Shown here piece by piece: positions 1 through 7,849 of a stretch of DNA of 64,000 nucleotides. The translations under genes were made by a program, and so were the position numbers. Origin of the DNA: Pedobacter africanus (GTDB lineage Bacteria > Bacteroidota > Bacteroidia > Sphingobacteriales > Sphingobacteriaceae). Below the pieces are notes generated by a model that did no database searches, had not been told where the DNA came from, and worked only from the letters and a program-made list of their open reading frames with translations. Location of the stretch: contig NZ_FWXT01000003.1 in the NCBI RefSeq assembly GCF_900176535.1, positions 1 through 64,000 on the forward strand. The letters run 5' to 3'. Every line of letters starts with the position of its first letter. The stretch's first letter is position 1.

Positions 1-258
1 TATGCAGACGACCGCAACATCAAAATGGAGCAGGACAAGATCCACTATTCTGAAATACTGAAACGCAAGACTGACGATCTGGGTTACTGGAACCTTGATT
101 TTCAGGCTACAAAATACGGGTCAAATGCCCAGCCTTTATATGTGCTGGCCGGACATGACCTGGTTCCCCTGGTAAAACCACAGGGCGCCATATTCGATGC
201 CAAAGAATATGCTGCTTACCTGCAAAGTGGTGTAGATGCCTATAAAAAGGGGAAATAA
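1..258 (+). CDS. C-terminal fragment of a DsbD-like thiol:disulfide interchange protein
   Basis: The reading frame is open from the first base and ends with TAA at 256-258, so only about the last 85 residues of a larger protein are present. The fragment has the layout of the C-terminal thioredoxin-like domain of Bacteroidota DsbD/cytochrome c biogenesis proteins: a YADDR strand after the (missing) CxxC helix, then NAQPLYVLAG, matching the cis-Pro strand 'SQPYYVLLD' of that family, then a C-terminal helix. By family, DsbD carries electrons across the inner membrane to periplasmic thiol proteins. The catalytic cysteines and membrane part lie outside the window, so the assignment rests on the tail alone. 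A hairpin terminator follows at 307. Confidence 0.6.
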   Translation, partial: YADDRNIKMEQDKIHYSEILKRKTDDLGYWNLDFQATKYGSNAQPLYVLAGHDLVPLVKPQGAIFDAKEYAAYLQSGVDAYKKGK

Positions 259-306
259 AGAGCCTATTCATAAAAAAACGAAAATAGGTAGTTAATAATT
301 AAACTT

Positions 307-337
307 AGGTCGGTGGATGCCGACCTTGTTTATTTTA
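307..337 (+). terminator. Intrinsic terminator after the DsbD-like gene
   Basis: A 7-bp stem AGGTCGG/CCGACCT with a 6-nt loop (307-326) is followed by TGTTTATTTTA. It lies about 50 bp after the stop codon and before the fabF promoter. Confidence 0.7.
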
Positions 338-418
338 TGTGACTGAGGCTTAGGGGTTTGATGTAGATTGACATCATCAGTTGGACTGATGTTTAAAATG
401 TTTGACAGTTAAATAGAG

Positions 419-448
419 TTTTAGTCGGTAAACTATGTTATTTTTGGC
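419..448 (+). promoter_or_regulatory. Probable fabF promoter
   Basis: TATTTTTG at 441-448 matches the Bacteroidota -7 consensus TAnnTTTG. A TTTT near 419-422 sits at the right spacing for the -33 element but lacks its G. The -7 box ends 38 bp before the fabF ATG. Confidence 0.5.
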
Positions 449-486
449 TTTTAATCGCATAAATTAGGAAATAGTTGACAACAAAT

Positions 487-1740
487 ATGAAAAGAGTAGT
501 AGTAACAGGTTTAGGCGCTATAACCCCATTGGGGAATACGGTAAGTGAATTTTGGAATAATATTGTAGCGGGCAAAAGCGGTGCTGCGGCAATTACAAAA
601 TTCGATGCTTCCAAATTCAAAACCAATTTTGCTGCTGAAGTGAAAGACTTTAATGTTGAAGCTTATATTGACAAAAAAGAAATAAAAAAATATGACCTGT
701 ATACCCAATATGCGGTTGCTGCGAGCGATCAGGCCATAAAAGATGCCGGGCTTGATTTTCAAAATATGCCTGAAAACGAACGTTACGAGGTGGGCGTAAT
801 CTGGGCATCCGGCAATGGCGGTATCGGTACTTTTGAGCAGCAGCTTAAAGAATACCACCTGGGCGATGGAACGCCAAGGTTCAGTCCATATTTTATTCCT
901 AAAATGATTGTTGATATTGCTGCAGGCGTGATCTCTATCCGTCATAAATTGCATGGCCCTAATTATGCCACAGTTTCTGCCTGTGCTTCATCAAATACCG
1001 CCATCATCAGTGCTTTTGATACCATTCGTTTGGGTAAGGCCACCATTATGGTGGCCGGAGGTTCAGAAGCAGCCATTACAGAATCATCTGTAGGCGGTTT
1101 CAACTCTGCACATGCTTTATCTAAAAACAATGATAACCCGGCCGGCGCTTCGAGGCCTTTTGATAAAGACCGCGATGGCTTTGTGATTGGTGAGGGTGCA
1201 GGGGCTCTGATCCTTGAAGAACTGGAGCATGCCATTGCCAGAGGTGCCACCATTTATGCTGAGCTGGTAGGTGGTGGTATGGCTGCAGATGCCTACCACT
1301 TAACGGGTACCCCGCCGGACGGGCTGGGTGCATCCTTAGGTATTGCCAAGGCACTGGCCGATGCAGGTATCGGGCCTGAAAAAATTGATTATATCAATGC
1401 GCATGCTACTTCTACCGGATTGGGCGACATTGGAGAGCTTCAGGGAATTAAAAAAATATTTAAGGATTTGCCTGTTGCCATCAGTGCCACCAAATCCATG
1501 ACCGGGCATTTACTGGGTGGTGCAGGGGCGATTGAAAGTATCATCAGTGTGATGGCGATCAGGGATGGCGTTATTCCGGGAACGATCAATACGGAAAATG
1601 TTGATCCGGAAATCCCTGCAGGAATGAACCTGGTTATCGGTAAATCAATCCAGCAGCCGGTAAACTATGTATTGAACAATACTTTTGGTTTTGGCGGTCA
1701 TACGGCAACGTCGATCTTTAAAAAATATACGGCAGAATAA
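487..1740 (+). CDS. fabF: Beta-ketoacyl-ACP synthase II (KAS II)
   Basis: Condenses malonyl-ACP with a growing acyl-ACP in type II fatty acid synthesis (cytoplasm). The 418-residue product has the family's usual length. The catalytic triad is visible: Cys166 in SACASSN, His306 in NAHATST, His341 in KSMTGH, with Lys337 in the same motif. The GFGGHT block near the C-terminus is also typical. The ATG at 487 (MKRVVVTGLG) fits the family N-terminus better than an in-frame TTG at 475. The gene stands alone, with its own promoter and a GC-rich terminator at 1764. A second, divergent ketosynthase of the polyketide cluster is at 30186, so this one is taken to be the housekeeping enzyme. No acpP precedes it, unlike the common fabF-acpP arrangement. 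Confidence 0.95.
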   Translation: MKRVVVTGLGAITPLGNTVSEFWNNIVAGKSGAAAITKFDASKFKTNFAAEVKDFNVEAYIDKKEIKKYDLYTQYAVAASDQAIKDAGLDFQNMPENERYEVGVIWASGNGGIGTFEQQLKEYHLGDGTPRFSPYFIPKMIVDIAAGVISIRHKLHGPNYATVSACASSNTAIISAFDTIRLGKATIMVAGGSEAAITESSVGGFNSAHALSKNNDNPAGASRPFDKDRDGFVIGEGAGALILEELEHAIARGATIYAELVGGGMAADAYHLTGTPPDGLGASLGIAKALADAGIGPEKIDYINAHATSTGLGDIGELQGIKKIFKDLPVAISATKSMTGHLLGGAGAIESIISVMAIRDGVIPGTINTENVDPEIPAGMNLVIGKSIQQPVNYVLNNTFGFGGHTATSIFKKYTAE

Positions 1741-1763
1741 ACGTTGCCGGAATGATACGAAGG

Positions 1764-1794
1764 GCCCGGCTGTTTTTTAACCGCCGGGCTTTTG
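1764..1794 (+). terminator. Intrinsic terminator of fabF
   Basis: Stem GCCCGGC/GCCGGGC (1764-1770 with 1783-1789) with a 12-nt loop, followed by TTTTG. It begins 24 bp after the fabF stop. Confidence 0.75.
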
Positions 1795-1866
1795 TTTATG
1801 ATGCTGCTATACCAAAGCCCGAATTGGACTTTTGCTCTCCATAAAAATAAAATCTAACTTGCCGAT

Positions 1867-3495
1867 ATGAACATAGAATTCAATAAGAACGAGGACGTTA
1901 ACAAGCAGTCTGTTTATGAATTAAAAACACGGCTGAAAAAAATATTTGCAGGCGGAGGAGAGAAAAGCGCAGCCAAACAAAAAGAAAAAGGTAAGCTGCT
2001 GGCGCGCGAACGGATTGCCTACCTGATCGACAAAGAAACCCAATTCCTGGAAATAGGGGCATTTGCCGCCGATGGAATGTATGCCGAACAGGGGGGATGT
2101 CCTTCCGCCGGTGTGATTTGCGGTATAGGCTATGTTTCGGGCAGGCAATGTATGATTGTGGCCAATGATGCTACGGTCAAAGCGGGAGCTTGGTTTCCGA
2201 TGACGGCGAAAAAGAACCTTAGGGCCCAGGAAATTGCCATGGAAAACAGACTGCCGGTAATTTACCTGGTAGACAGTGCAGGGGTTTACCTGCCCATGCA
2301 GGATGAGATCTTTCCAGATAAGGAACACTTTGGCAGGATGTTCAGGAACAATGCCATCATGTCTTCTGAAGGTATTGTGCAGATTGCTGCCATTATGGGT
2401 TCATGCGTTGCCGGAGGGGCCTACCTGCCCATCATGAGTGATGAGGCTATGATCGTTGACGGAACAGGATCTGTATTTCTGGCTGGTTCTTACCTGGTGA
2501 AATCGGCTATAGGGGAAGATGTAGACAATGAAACACTTGGCGGTGCCACCACACATTGCGAGATATCGGGGGTGACCGACTATAAACATCCCAATGACCA
2601 GGCCTGTTTAGATAGCATCCGTAACATCATCAGTAAAATGGGGGCGCCAGAGGTGGCTGGTTTCGACAGGATCAAACCTGCTCTGCCCAAACTTGATGAG
2701 GAAGAACTTTATGGCATTTTGCCTGAAAACAGGGAAAAACCTTATGATATGCTGGATGTCATCCATCGCCTTGTTGATGATTCTGATTTTGAAGAATATA
2801 AAAAACTGTATGGGCAAAGCATTATATGCGGACTGGCAAGGATAGATGGCTGGGCAGTTGGCATTGTGGCCAACCAGCGCAAAGTAGTGAAATCTAAAAA
2901 AGGGGAGATGCAGTTTGGCGGGGTAATTTATTCCGACAGTGCCGATAAGGCCACGCGTTTTATCATGAACTGCAACCAGAAAAAGATACCGCTGGTATTT
3001 TTACAGGATGTGACCGGCTTTATGGTGGGCAGCAGGTCTGAGCAGGGGGGGATTATTAAAGATGGGGCCAAAATGGTAAATGCTGTAGCCAATTCCGTAG
3101 TACCTAAATTTACCATAGTGCTGGGGAACTCTTATGGGGCAGGTAACTATGCCATGTGCGGCAAGGCCTATGATCCGAGGTTGATTTTTGCCTGGCCAAG
3201 TGCTAAAATAGCTGTAATGGGCGGTGCGCAGGCTGCAAAGGTTTTGCTGCAGATCCAGGAGGCATCACTTAAAGCCAAAGGGGAAACGATCAGCCCTGAA
3301 AAAGAGGCTGCGTTGCTGGCTGAAATTACCGACAGGTACAACAGCCAAACTACCCCATATTACGCCGCTGCCCGCCTTTGGGTAGACGGGATCATAGATC
3401 CAAAAGATACGCGTAAAGTGATTTCTATGGGCATAGAGGCGGCAAACCAGTCGCCCATAAAAAAGCAGTTTAACGTTGGGGTAATCCAGACCTGA
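1867..3495 (+). CDS. Acyl-CoA carboxylase carboxyltransferase (beta) subunit, methylcrotonyl-CoA carboxylase type
   Basis: Carboxyltransferase subunit of a biotin-dependent acyl-CoA carboxylase, which moves CO2 from carboxybiotin to an acyl-CoA. At 542 residues it has the length and two-domain (crotonase-fold) layout of MccB/PccB. Visible blocks are KLLARERIAYLID near residue 45, the oxyanion region VAGGAYLP of the N-domain, and QDVTGFMVGS followed by GNSYGAGNYAMCG of the C-domain. The stretch GVYLPMQDEIFPDKEHFGR resembles 3-methylcrotonyl-CoA carboxylase (leucine breakdown) more than propionyl-CoA carboxylase, but I cannot settle the substrate by eye. No biotin-carboxylase subunit or leucine-catabolic gene is adjacent, so its partner must be encoded elsewhere. 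Confidence 0.85.
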   Translation: MNIEFNKNEDVNKQSVYELKTRLKKIFAGGGEKSAAKQKEKGKLLARERIAYLIDKETQFLEIGAFAADGMYAEQGGCPSAGVICGIGYVSGRQCMIVANDATVKAGAWFPMTAKKNLRAQEIAMENRLPVIYLVDSAGVYLPMQDEIFPDKEHFGRMFRNNAIMSSEGIVQIAAIMGSCVAGGAYLPIMSDEAMIVDGTGSVFLAGSYLVKSAIGEDVDNETLGGATTHCEISGVTDYKHPNDQACLDSIRNIISKMGAPEVAGFDRIKPALPKLDEEELYGILPENREKPYDMLDVIHRLVDDSDFEEYKKLYGQSIICGLARIDGWAVGIVANQRKVVKSKKGEMQFGGVIYSDSADKATRFIMNCNQKKIPLVFLQDVTGFMVGSRSEQGGIIKDGAKMVNAVANSVVPKFTIVLGNSYGAGNYAMCGKAYDPRLIFAWPSAKIAVMGGAQAAKVLLQIQEASLKAKGETISPEKEAALLAEITDRYNSQTTPYYAAARLWVDGIIDPKDTRKVISMGIEAANQSPIKKQFNVGVIQT

Positions 3496-3546
3496 TTGGA
3501 ATTATAATCTATACATCACAATGTTGCATTTGTTACATCAATGTTG

Positions 3547-3577
3547 TTTGTGTATAGCGGGATAAAGCGTAATTTTG
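3547..3577 (+). promoter_or_regulatory. trxB promoter (Bacteroidota sigma-ABfr type)
   Basis: TTTG at 3547-3550, a 19-bp spacer, and TAATTTTG at 3570-3577 match the Bacteroidota consensus TTTG-N19-21-TAnnTTTG exactly. The -7 box ends 19 bp before the ATG of trxB. Confidence 0.8.
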
Positions 3578-3596
3578 TATAACAATAGATAAATAT

Positions 3597-4562
3597 ATGT
3601 CACAAGAACAAGAAACAGAACACGTTCAATGTTTAATTATAGGTTCAGGACCTGCAGGATATACTGCTGCGATCTATGCAGCAAGGGCAGATCTGAAACC
3701 AGTTATGTATACAGGTATGGAGCCTGGTGGACAGTTGACACAAACTACTGATGTGGACAACTTCCCTGGTTACCCGACCGGGATTATGGGCCCGGAAATG
3801 ATGGAAGATTTTCGCAAACAGGCGGAGCGTTTTGGTACCGATATCCGTTTTGGTTACGTTAGTGCGGTCGATTTCTCTTCATTGCCCCATAAAGTAGTGG
3901 TAGATGACATCAAAACCATTACTGCTGATACTGTGATCATTTCTACAGGTGCTACTGCAAAATGGCTTGGGCTGCCAAGTGAGCAAAAATACAATGGCTT
4001 TGGGGTTTCTGCCTGTGCTGTTTGTGACGGGTTTTTCTTTAAAGGACAGGATGTGGCCATTGTTGGTGCCGGCGATACAGCTGCTGAAGAGGCTACCTAC
4101 CTGGCTAAACTGTGCAAAAAAGTATATATGCTGGTGCGCAGGGACGAGTTCAGGGCTTCAAAAGCAATGGTACACAGGGTATTGAATACACCAAACATCG
4201 AGGTGATCTACAATACAGAAACCAAAGAAATATTGGGCAATGGCAAAAACGTAACTGCAGTGCGGGTGGTGAACAACCAGACCGGGGCAGAGACAGACCT
4301 GCCTGTTGAGGGCTTCTTTGTAGCCATTGGTCATAAACCAAATACGGATATTTTTAAAGGACAGTTGGATATGGACGAAACCGGTTACCTGAAAACCATT
4401 CCCGGATCAACAAAAACAAATATTGAAGGTGTTTTTGCGAGCGGTGATGTTCAGGATAGCTATTACCGCCAGGCGGTAACTGCAGCAGGATCGGGCTGTA
4501 TGGCTGCATTGGATGCAGAACGTTATTTAGCGGCCAAAGAGCATGTTTTGAAGTCCGTTTAA
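3597..4562 (+). CDS. trxB: Thioredoxin-disulfide reductase
   Basis: FAD flavoenzyme that reduces thioredoxin with NADPH in the cytoplasm. The 321-residue product shows the FAD dinucleotide motif GSGPAG near residue 17, the redox-active pair Cys140-Ala-Val-Cys143-Asp, the NADPH motif GAGDTAAEEA near residue 158, and the C-terminal FAD block ASGDVQD. Length and order are canonical for low-molecular-weight TrxR. The start ATG at 3597 follows a consensus promoter and is the only reasonable start. The gene is monocistronic, with a U-tract terminator immediately downstream. Confidence 0.96.
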   Translation: MSQEQETEHVQCLIIGSGPAGYTAAIYAARADLKPVMYTGMEPGGQLTQTTDVDNFPGYPTGIMGPEMMEDFRKQAERFGTDIRFGYVSAVDFSSLPHKVVVDDIKTITADTVIISTGATAKWLGLPSEQKYNGFGVSACAVCDGFFFKGQDVAIVGAGDTAAEEATYLAKLCKKVYMLVRRDEFRASKAMVHRVLNTPNIEVIYNTETKEILGNGKNVTAVRVVNNQTGAETDLPVEGFFVAIGHKPNTDIFKGQLDMDETGYLKTIPGSTKTNIEGVFASGDVQDSYYRQAVTAAGSGCMAALDAERYLAAKEHVLKSV

Positions 4563-4580
4563 TAATTAATAACAAATTAT

Positions 4581-4623
4581 AAAAAGGGATAGGGTCTTTT
4601 ACAGATTCTGTCCCTTTTTTTTT
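4581..4623 (+). terminator. Intrinsic terminator of trxB
   Basis: AAAAAGGGATAG pairs with CTGTCCCTTTTT through one G-U pair, then a run of T. It starts 18 bp after the trxB stop and is one of the clearest terminators in the window. Confidence 0.85.
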
Positions 4624-4663
4624 ACCTTAGGCATAAAATCAATCTAATATATCAATCACACGG

Positions 4664-6568
4664 ATGAAAAAACTACTATCTATTGTTTTGCTTGCATTTT
4701 TATATGTAAACGCTGATGCACAAAGCGACAGCAACATGGGAATTATTCCTGTACCGGTATCCGTTAAAAAGGGAAACGGAACTTTTAAACTTGATAAAAC
4801 AGTTGTGCTGGTTTCAAACGACCAGAAAAACGCCAAATCGGCAGATCTTTTGAATGCTTTTATAACCCGTCATGGCGGCTTCGCTTTACGTACAGTTAAA
4901 GCTGCAGGTGCCAATGAACGTGCCATTATTCTAAATAGCGAAGGAGCAGAAAAACTTCCGGCCGAGGGGTATACGATTGCCATTACGCCAAAAAATATTA
5001 CCATCACCGGTAAAGATGCAGGGCTGTTTTATGGAGTACAGTCGGTCATACAGCTGATGCCTGAAAAGCGCAACAATGAGATCCTGATCAGCACTGCTGA
5101 AATCAACGATTACCCAAGGTTTAAATACAGGGGAATGCACCTTGACGTGTCGCGTCATTTTTTTCCTGTAGCTTTTGTTAAAAAATACATCGACTTGCTG
5201 GCCCAGTATAAGATCAATAACTTTCACTGGCATTTAACCGACGATCAGGGCTGGAGGATAGAAATTAAAAAATATCCTAAGCTGACTACAATAGGCGCAT
5301 CCCGGAACGGAACGATTATTGGTCACCACCCAGGTGTAAATACCGATGGAGAGGAGTATAAAGGCTTTTATACACAGAATGAAGTAAAGGAAGTGGTTGC
5401 CTACGCTGCAGCCAGGTTCATCAATGTTGTACCCGAAATAGAATTACCAGGACATGCTTCAGCAGCTATTGCCGCTTATCCAGAGCTCAGCTGTTTTCCC
5501 GATCGCGATACTTTTGTAGATGCCAAAACACCATGGTCGGGTTCGCGTAAAGGCAAGCAGGTACAGCAAACCTGGGGCGTATTTGACGATGTGTTTGTGC
5601 CCAGCGAGAATACTTTCAAATTCTTAGAAAATGTTTTTGATGAAGTGATCGCACTTTTCCCTTCCAAATATATCCACGTTGGCGGTGATGAATGTCCTAA
5701 AGAATACTGGAAACAAAGTGAGTTCTGCCAGAACCTGATGAAAAAGTTGAATTTAAAGGACGAGCATGAGCTACAGAGTTATTTCATTCAGCGCATGGAA
5801 AAATACATCAACTCGAAAGGACGCAGGATCATTGGCTGGGACGAGATCCTGGAAGGAGGACTGGCACCGGATGCAACAGTGATGTCTTGGAGGGGCACAC
5901 AGGGGGGGATTGCTGCTGCCCAGCAGAATCACGATGTGATCATGACCCCTGGCGGTCCTGTTGGTCTGTATTTCGACCATAAACAATCCAATTCGGCAGA
6001 TGAGCCCACCAATATCGGCGGACTGGCCCCTTATTCCCTGGCTTATGCTTACGATCCGATGCCGAAAGAGTTGAATGCCGATCAGCAGAAATACGTAATC
6101 GGTGTACAGGCAAATCTGTGGACGGAATACATACAGTCTACAGAAAAAGTGGAATACATGGTTCTTCCAAGGATGTATGCCTTGGCTGAAATTGCCTGGA
6201 GCCCCGTGGCGCGTAAAGACTTTAAAAACTTTTCTGAAGAACGCCTGCCCCTGCACCTGGCGAGGTTAGATCAGACCAATACAAATTACTGGGTACCTAC
6301 TCCGCTGGGTCTGGACCAGAAGGTGATAAATGGAGAAGATTTTAACATCACTTTAAAAGAGCCGGTACCGGGATCGAAAATTTATTATACGTTTGACCTT
6401 ACCCGTCCTTCTGAACTCGCCGAACTTTATACCAAACCTATTAAGATTAAAGTGGCGAAAGGGCAAAAACAGGTGTTGAAAACAATTGTTGTAACCAAAA
6501 GCGGCAAAAGCAGTGTAGTAACTGAAACTATATTAAACAACGGTAATCCCGACGTAAAAACCAAATAA
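4664..6568 (+). CDS. Beta-N-acetylhexosaminidase, GH20 family, exported
   Basis: Removes terminal beta-linked GlcNAc/GalNAc from glycans. The product has 634 residues with a signal peptide (MKKLLSIVLLAFLYVNADAQ, cut after Ala-Asp-Ala or Ala-Gln). A GH20b-type N-domain covers about residues 25-150. The GH20 TIM barrel follows: RYRGMHLDVSRHF-like start at 155, NFHWHLTDDQGWR at 186-198, and the catalytic pair Asp342-Glu343 in HVGGDE. A C-terminal beta-rich domain with 'KIYYTFD..RPS' repeats resembles the chitobiase C-terminal fold. No other glycan gene is beside it, so it is probably a general periplasmic or surface scavenging enzyme. A small lipoprotein gene follows 31 bp later and may be co-transcribed. 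Confidence 0.92.
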   Translation: MKKLLSIVLLAFLYVNADAQSDSNMGIIPVPVSVKKGNGTFKLDKTVVLVSNDQKNAKSADLLNAFITRHGGFALRTVKAAGANERAIILNSEGAEKLPAEGYTIAITPKNITITGKDAGLFYGVQSVIQLMPEKRNNEILISTAEINDYPRFKYRGMHLDVSRHFFPVAFVKKYIDLLAQYKINNFHWHLTDDQGWRIEIKKYPKLTTIGASRNGTIIGHHPGVNTDGEEYKGFYTQNEVKEVVAYAAARFINVVPEIELPGHASAAIAAYPELSCFPDRDTFVDAKTPWSGSRKGKQVQQTWGVFDDVFVPSENTFKFLENVFDEVIALFPSKYIHVGGDECPKEYWKQSEFCQNLMKKLNLKDEHELQSYFIQRMEKYINSKGRRIIGWDEILEGGLAPDATVMSWRGTQGGIAAAQQNHDVIMTPGGPVGLYFDHKQSNSADEPTNIGGLAPYSLAYAYDPMPKELNADQQKYVIGVQANLWTEYIQSTEKVEYMVLPRMYALAEIAWSPVARKDFKNFSEERLPLHLARLDQTNTNYWVPTPLGLDQKVINGEDFNITLKEPVPGSKIYYTFDLTRPSELAELYTKPIKIKVAKGQKQVLKTIVVTKSGKSSVVTETILNNGNPDVKTK

Positions 6569-6599
6569 AGGGGAAGCCTGAAAATAAACAGATAAAGCA

Positions 6600-7211
6600 A
6601 TGAGATATTTAACAAAGTTGGCCTTCCTGCTTGGCGGAGTTATTTTAATGGCTTCCTGCAGCGAAAACAAAGAAGAAAAAACCGTAGTGAAACAGCAGAG
6701 GGCAACTGCTGAAAAAAAGAGCGGACAATTTCCTTTTTATAAGGACATTAATGTAAAACCAGGACTGAATTTTGAGGTGGTAAGCTGGGGAAAAGGGGTA
6801 GACAGCATAGGCGGCTACCTTATCCTGATGTCTGATTCGGTAAGAAACAATTACAATTCTTTCTCCAACGAACGCAAAGGGATCATTACCGATGCATGGA
6901 ACATGGATATGGACAACGACGGTAATCCGGAGATTTATATTGAACTGCTAAGCAAGAAAAACGTGCTTGACCTGAATGTTTATGAATATTCGGGCGGCGA
7001 CTTCCGGAAAATTACTTTTCCGCCGTTGAGCAGCAACATGAAAAAGAGCTATGCGGGAAATGATAAATTCATTATCAAAAATGGCGACCTGTTCCGTTCT
7101 TTCCCTGTAGTGAACCCTAAAGACACTACAGTTAAAGCGGGGGAAGTAAAAATGATCCAGTATAGCTTAAACGGTAACAGTTTCTCTGTAAATGAAGTAA
7201 AACAGGAATAA
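6600..7211 (+). CDS. Hypothetical lipoprotein
   Basis: The 203-residue product begins with a type II signal peptide: basic start, hydrophobic core and lipobox LMAS-Cys near residue 20. It is therefore predicted to be a lipid-anchored periplasmic or outer-membrane protein. The mature part is soluble and includes DAWNMDMDNDGNPEIYIEL, an acidic loop like the EF-hand-type calcium loops of FG-GAP/VCBS repeats. That suggests a small beta-rich fold, but I recognise no named family. It lies 31 bp downstream of the GH20 gene. It ends 5 bp before the convergent response-regulator gene with no obvious terminator between them. Confidence 0.75.
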   Translation: MRYLTKLAFLLGGVILMASCSENKEEKTVVKQQRATAEKKSGQFPFYKDINVKPGLNFEVVSWGKGVDSIGGYLILMSDSVRNNYNSFSNERKGIITDAWNMDMDNDGNPEIYIELLSKKNVLDLNVYEYSGGDFRKITFPPLSSNMKKSYAGNDKFIIKNGDLFRSFPVVNPKDTTVKAGEVKMIQYSLNGNSFSVNEVKQE

Positions 7212-7216
7212 TAAAT

Positions 7217-7849
7217 TTATACCAGACGATTGCTTTTGGCAACTTTTATAGCATCTGCCTTGGAGTTCACATTGAGCTTCAGGTAGATGTTTTTTATATG
7301 CGTTTTAACGGTCTCTATTTCTATAAACAGCTCCGTCGCAATCTGGGACCGGTCTTTGCCCCTGGTGATTAAGCTCAGGATTTGTGTTTCCCTTTTTGTA
7401 AGTGGTGAATCGGGGTTCTTTTGCAGGGAAATGATCACTTTTTTTGCCACATTGGGGCTCATCGGGCCGCCACCCTGCAATACCTCTCTAATGGCCTCGA
7501 TCACTTTTGCCGAAGGGGTATTTTTAGTGAAATAGCCGGAAGCCCCGTTGGCCAGTGCCTCGAGAATTATTTTTTCCGTTTCATGCACCGTAAGCATGAT
7601 AATATAAACCTCGGGCAATAATTTCTTCAAAACAGGAAGTGCATCTATACCGTTGGTCCCGGGCATTTGTATATCCAGGATAATGACATCCGGATTGTCT
7701 TTAACGATCTTCTGTCGGGCGGCGTCAAAAGAGGGGTAAGTATTCACTACCTGGTAGGGAGAGGTATTGTTGATCAGGTAGCTGTAGCCTTCCCTGATGG
7801 TCTGGTCATCCTCTATAATGACCACCCTGGCTTCTGTCTGGTTATGCAT
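7217..7849 (-). CDS. NarL/FixJ-type response regulator
   Basis: Two-component regulator of 210 residues. The receiver domain (about 7-125) has acidic pair Asp14-Asp15, phospho-acceptor Asp59 in ILDIQMPGTNG, and TVHETEK with the conserved Lys region. A LuxR-type HTH covers about 146-205 (SPLTKRETQILSLITRGKDR, then TVKTHIKNIY). Its ATG lies inside the 3' end of the kinase gene (8-bp overlap), so the two are translationally coupled and form a cognate pair. It is the natural candidate to bind the twin palindromes at 10848 and 10946, but the AraC protein at 11425 is an alternative. Confidence 0.93.
   Translation of the reverse strand: MHNQTEARVVIIEDDQTIREGYSYLINNTSPYQVVNTYPSFDAARQKIVKDNPDVIILDIQMPGTNGIDALPVLKKLLPEVYIIMLTVHETEKIILEALANGASGYFTKNTPSAKVIEAIREVLQGGGPMSPNVAKKVIISLQKNPDSPLTKRETQILSLITRGKDRSQIATELFIEIETVKTHIKNIYLKLNVNSKADAIKVAKSNRLV

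Noticed and set aside
511..954. Minus-strand 147-codon frame inside fabF
   Set aside because: It is a shadow of a strongly conserved coding gene on the other strand.
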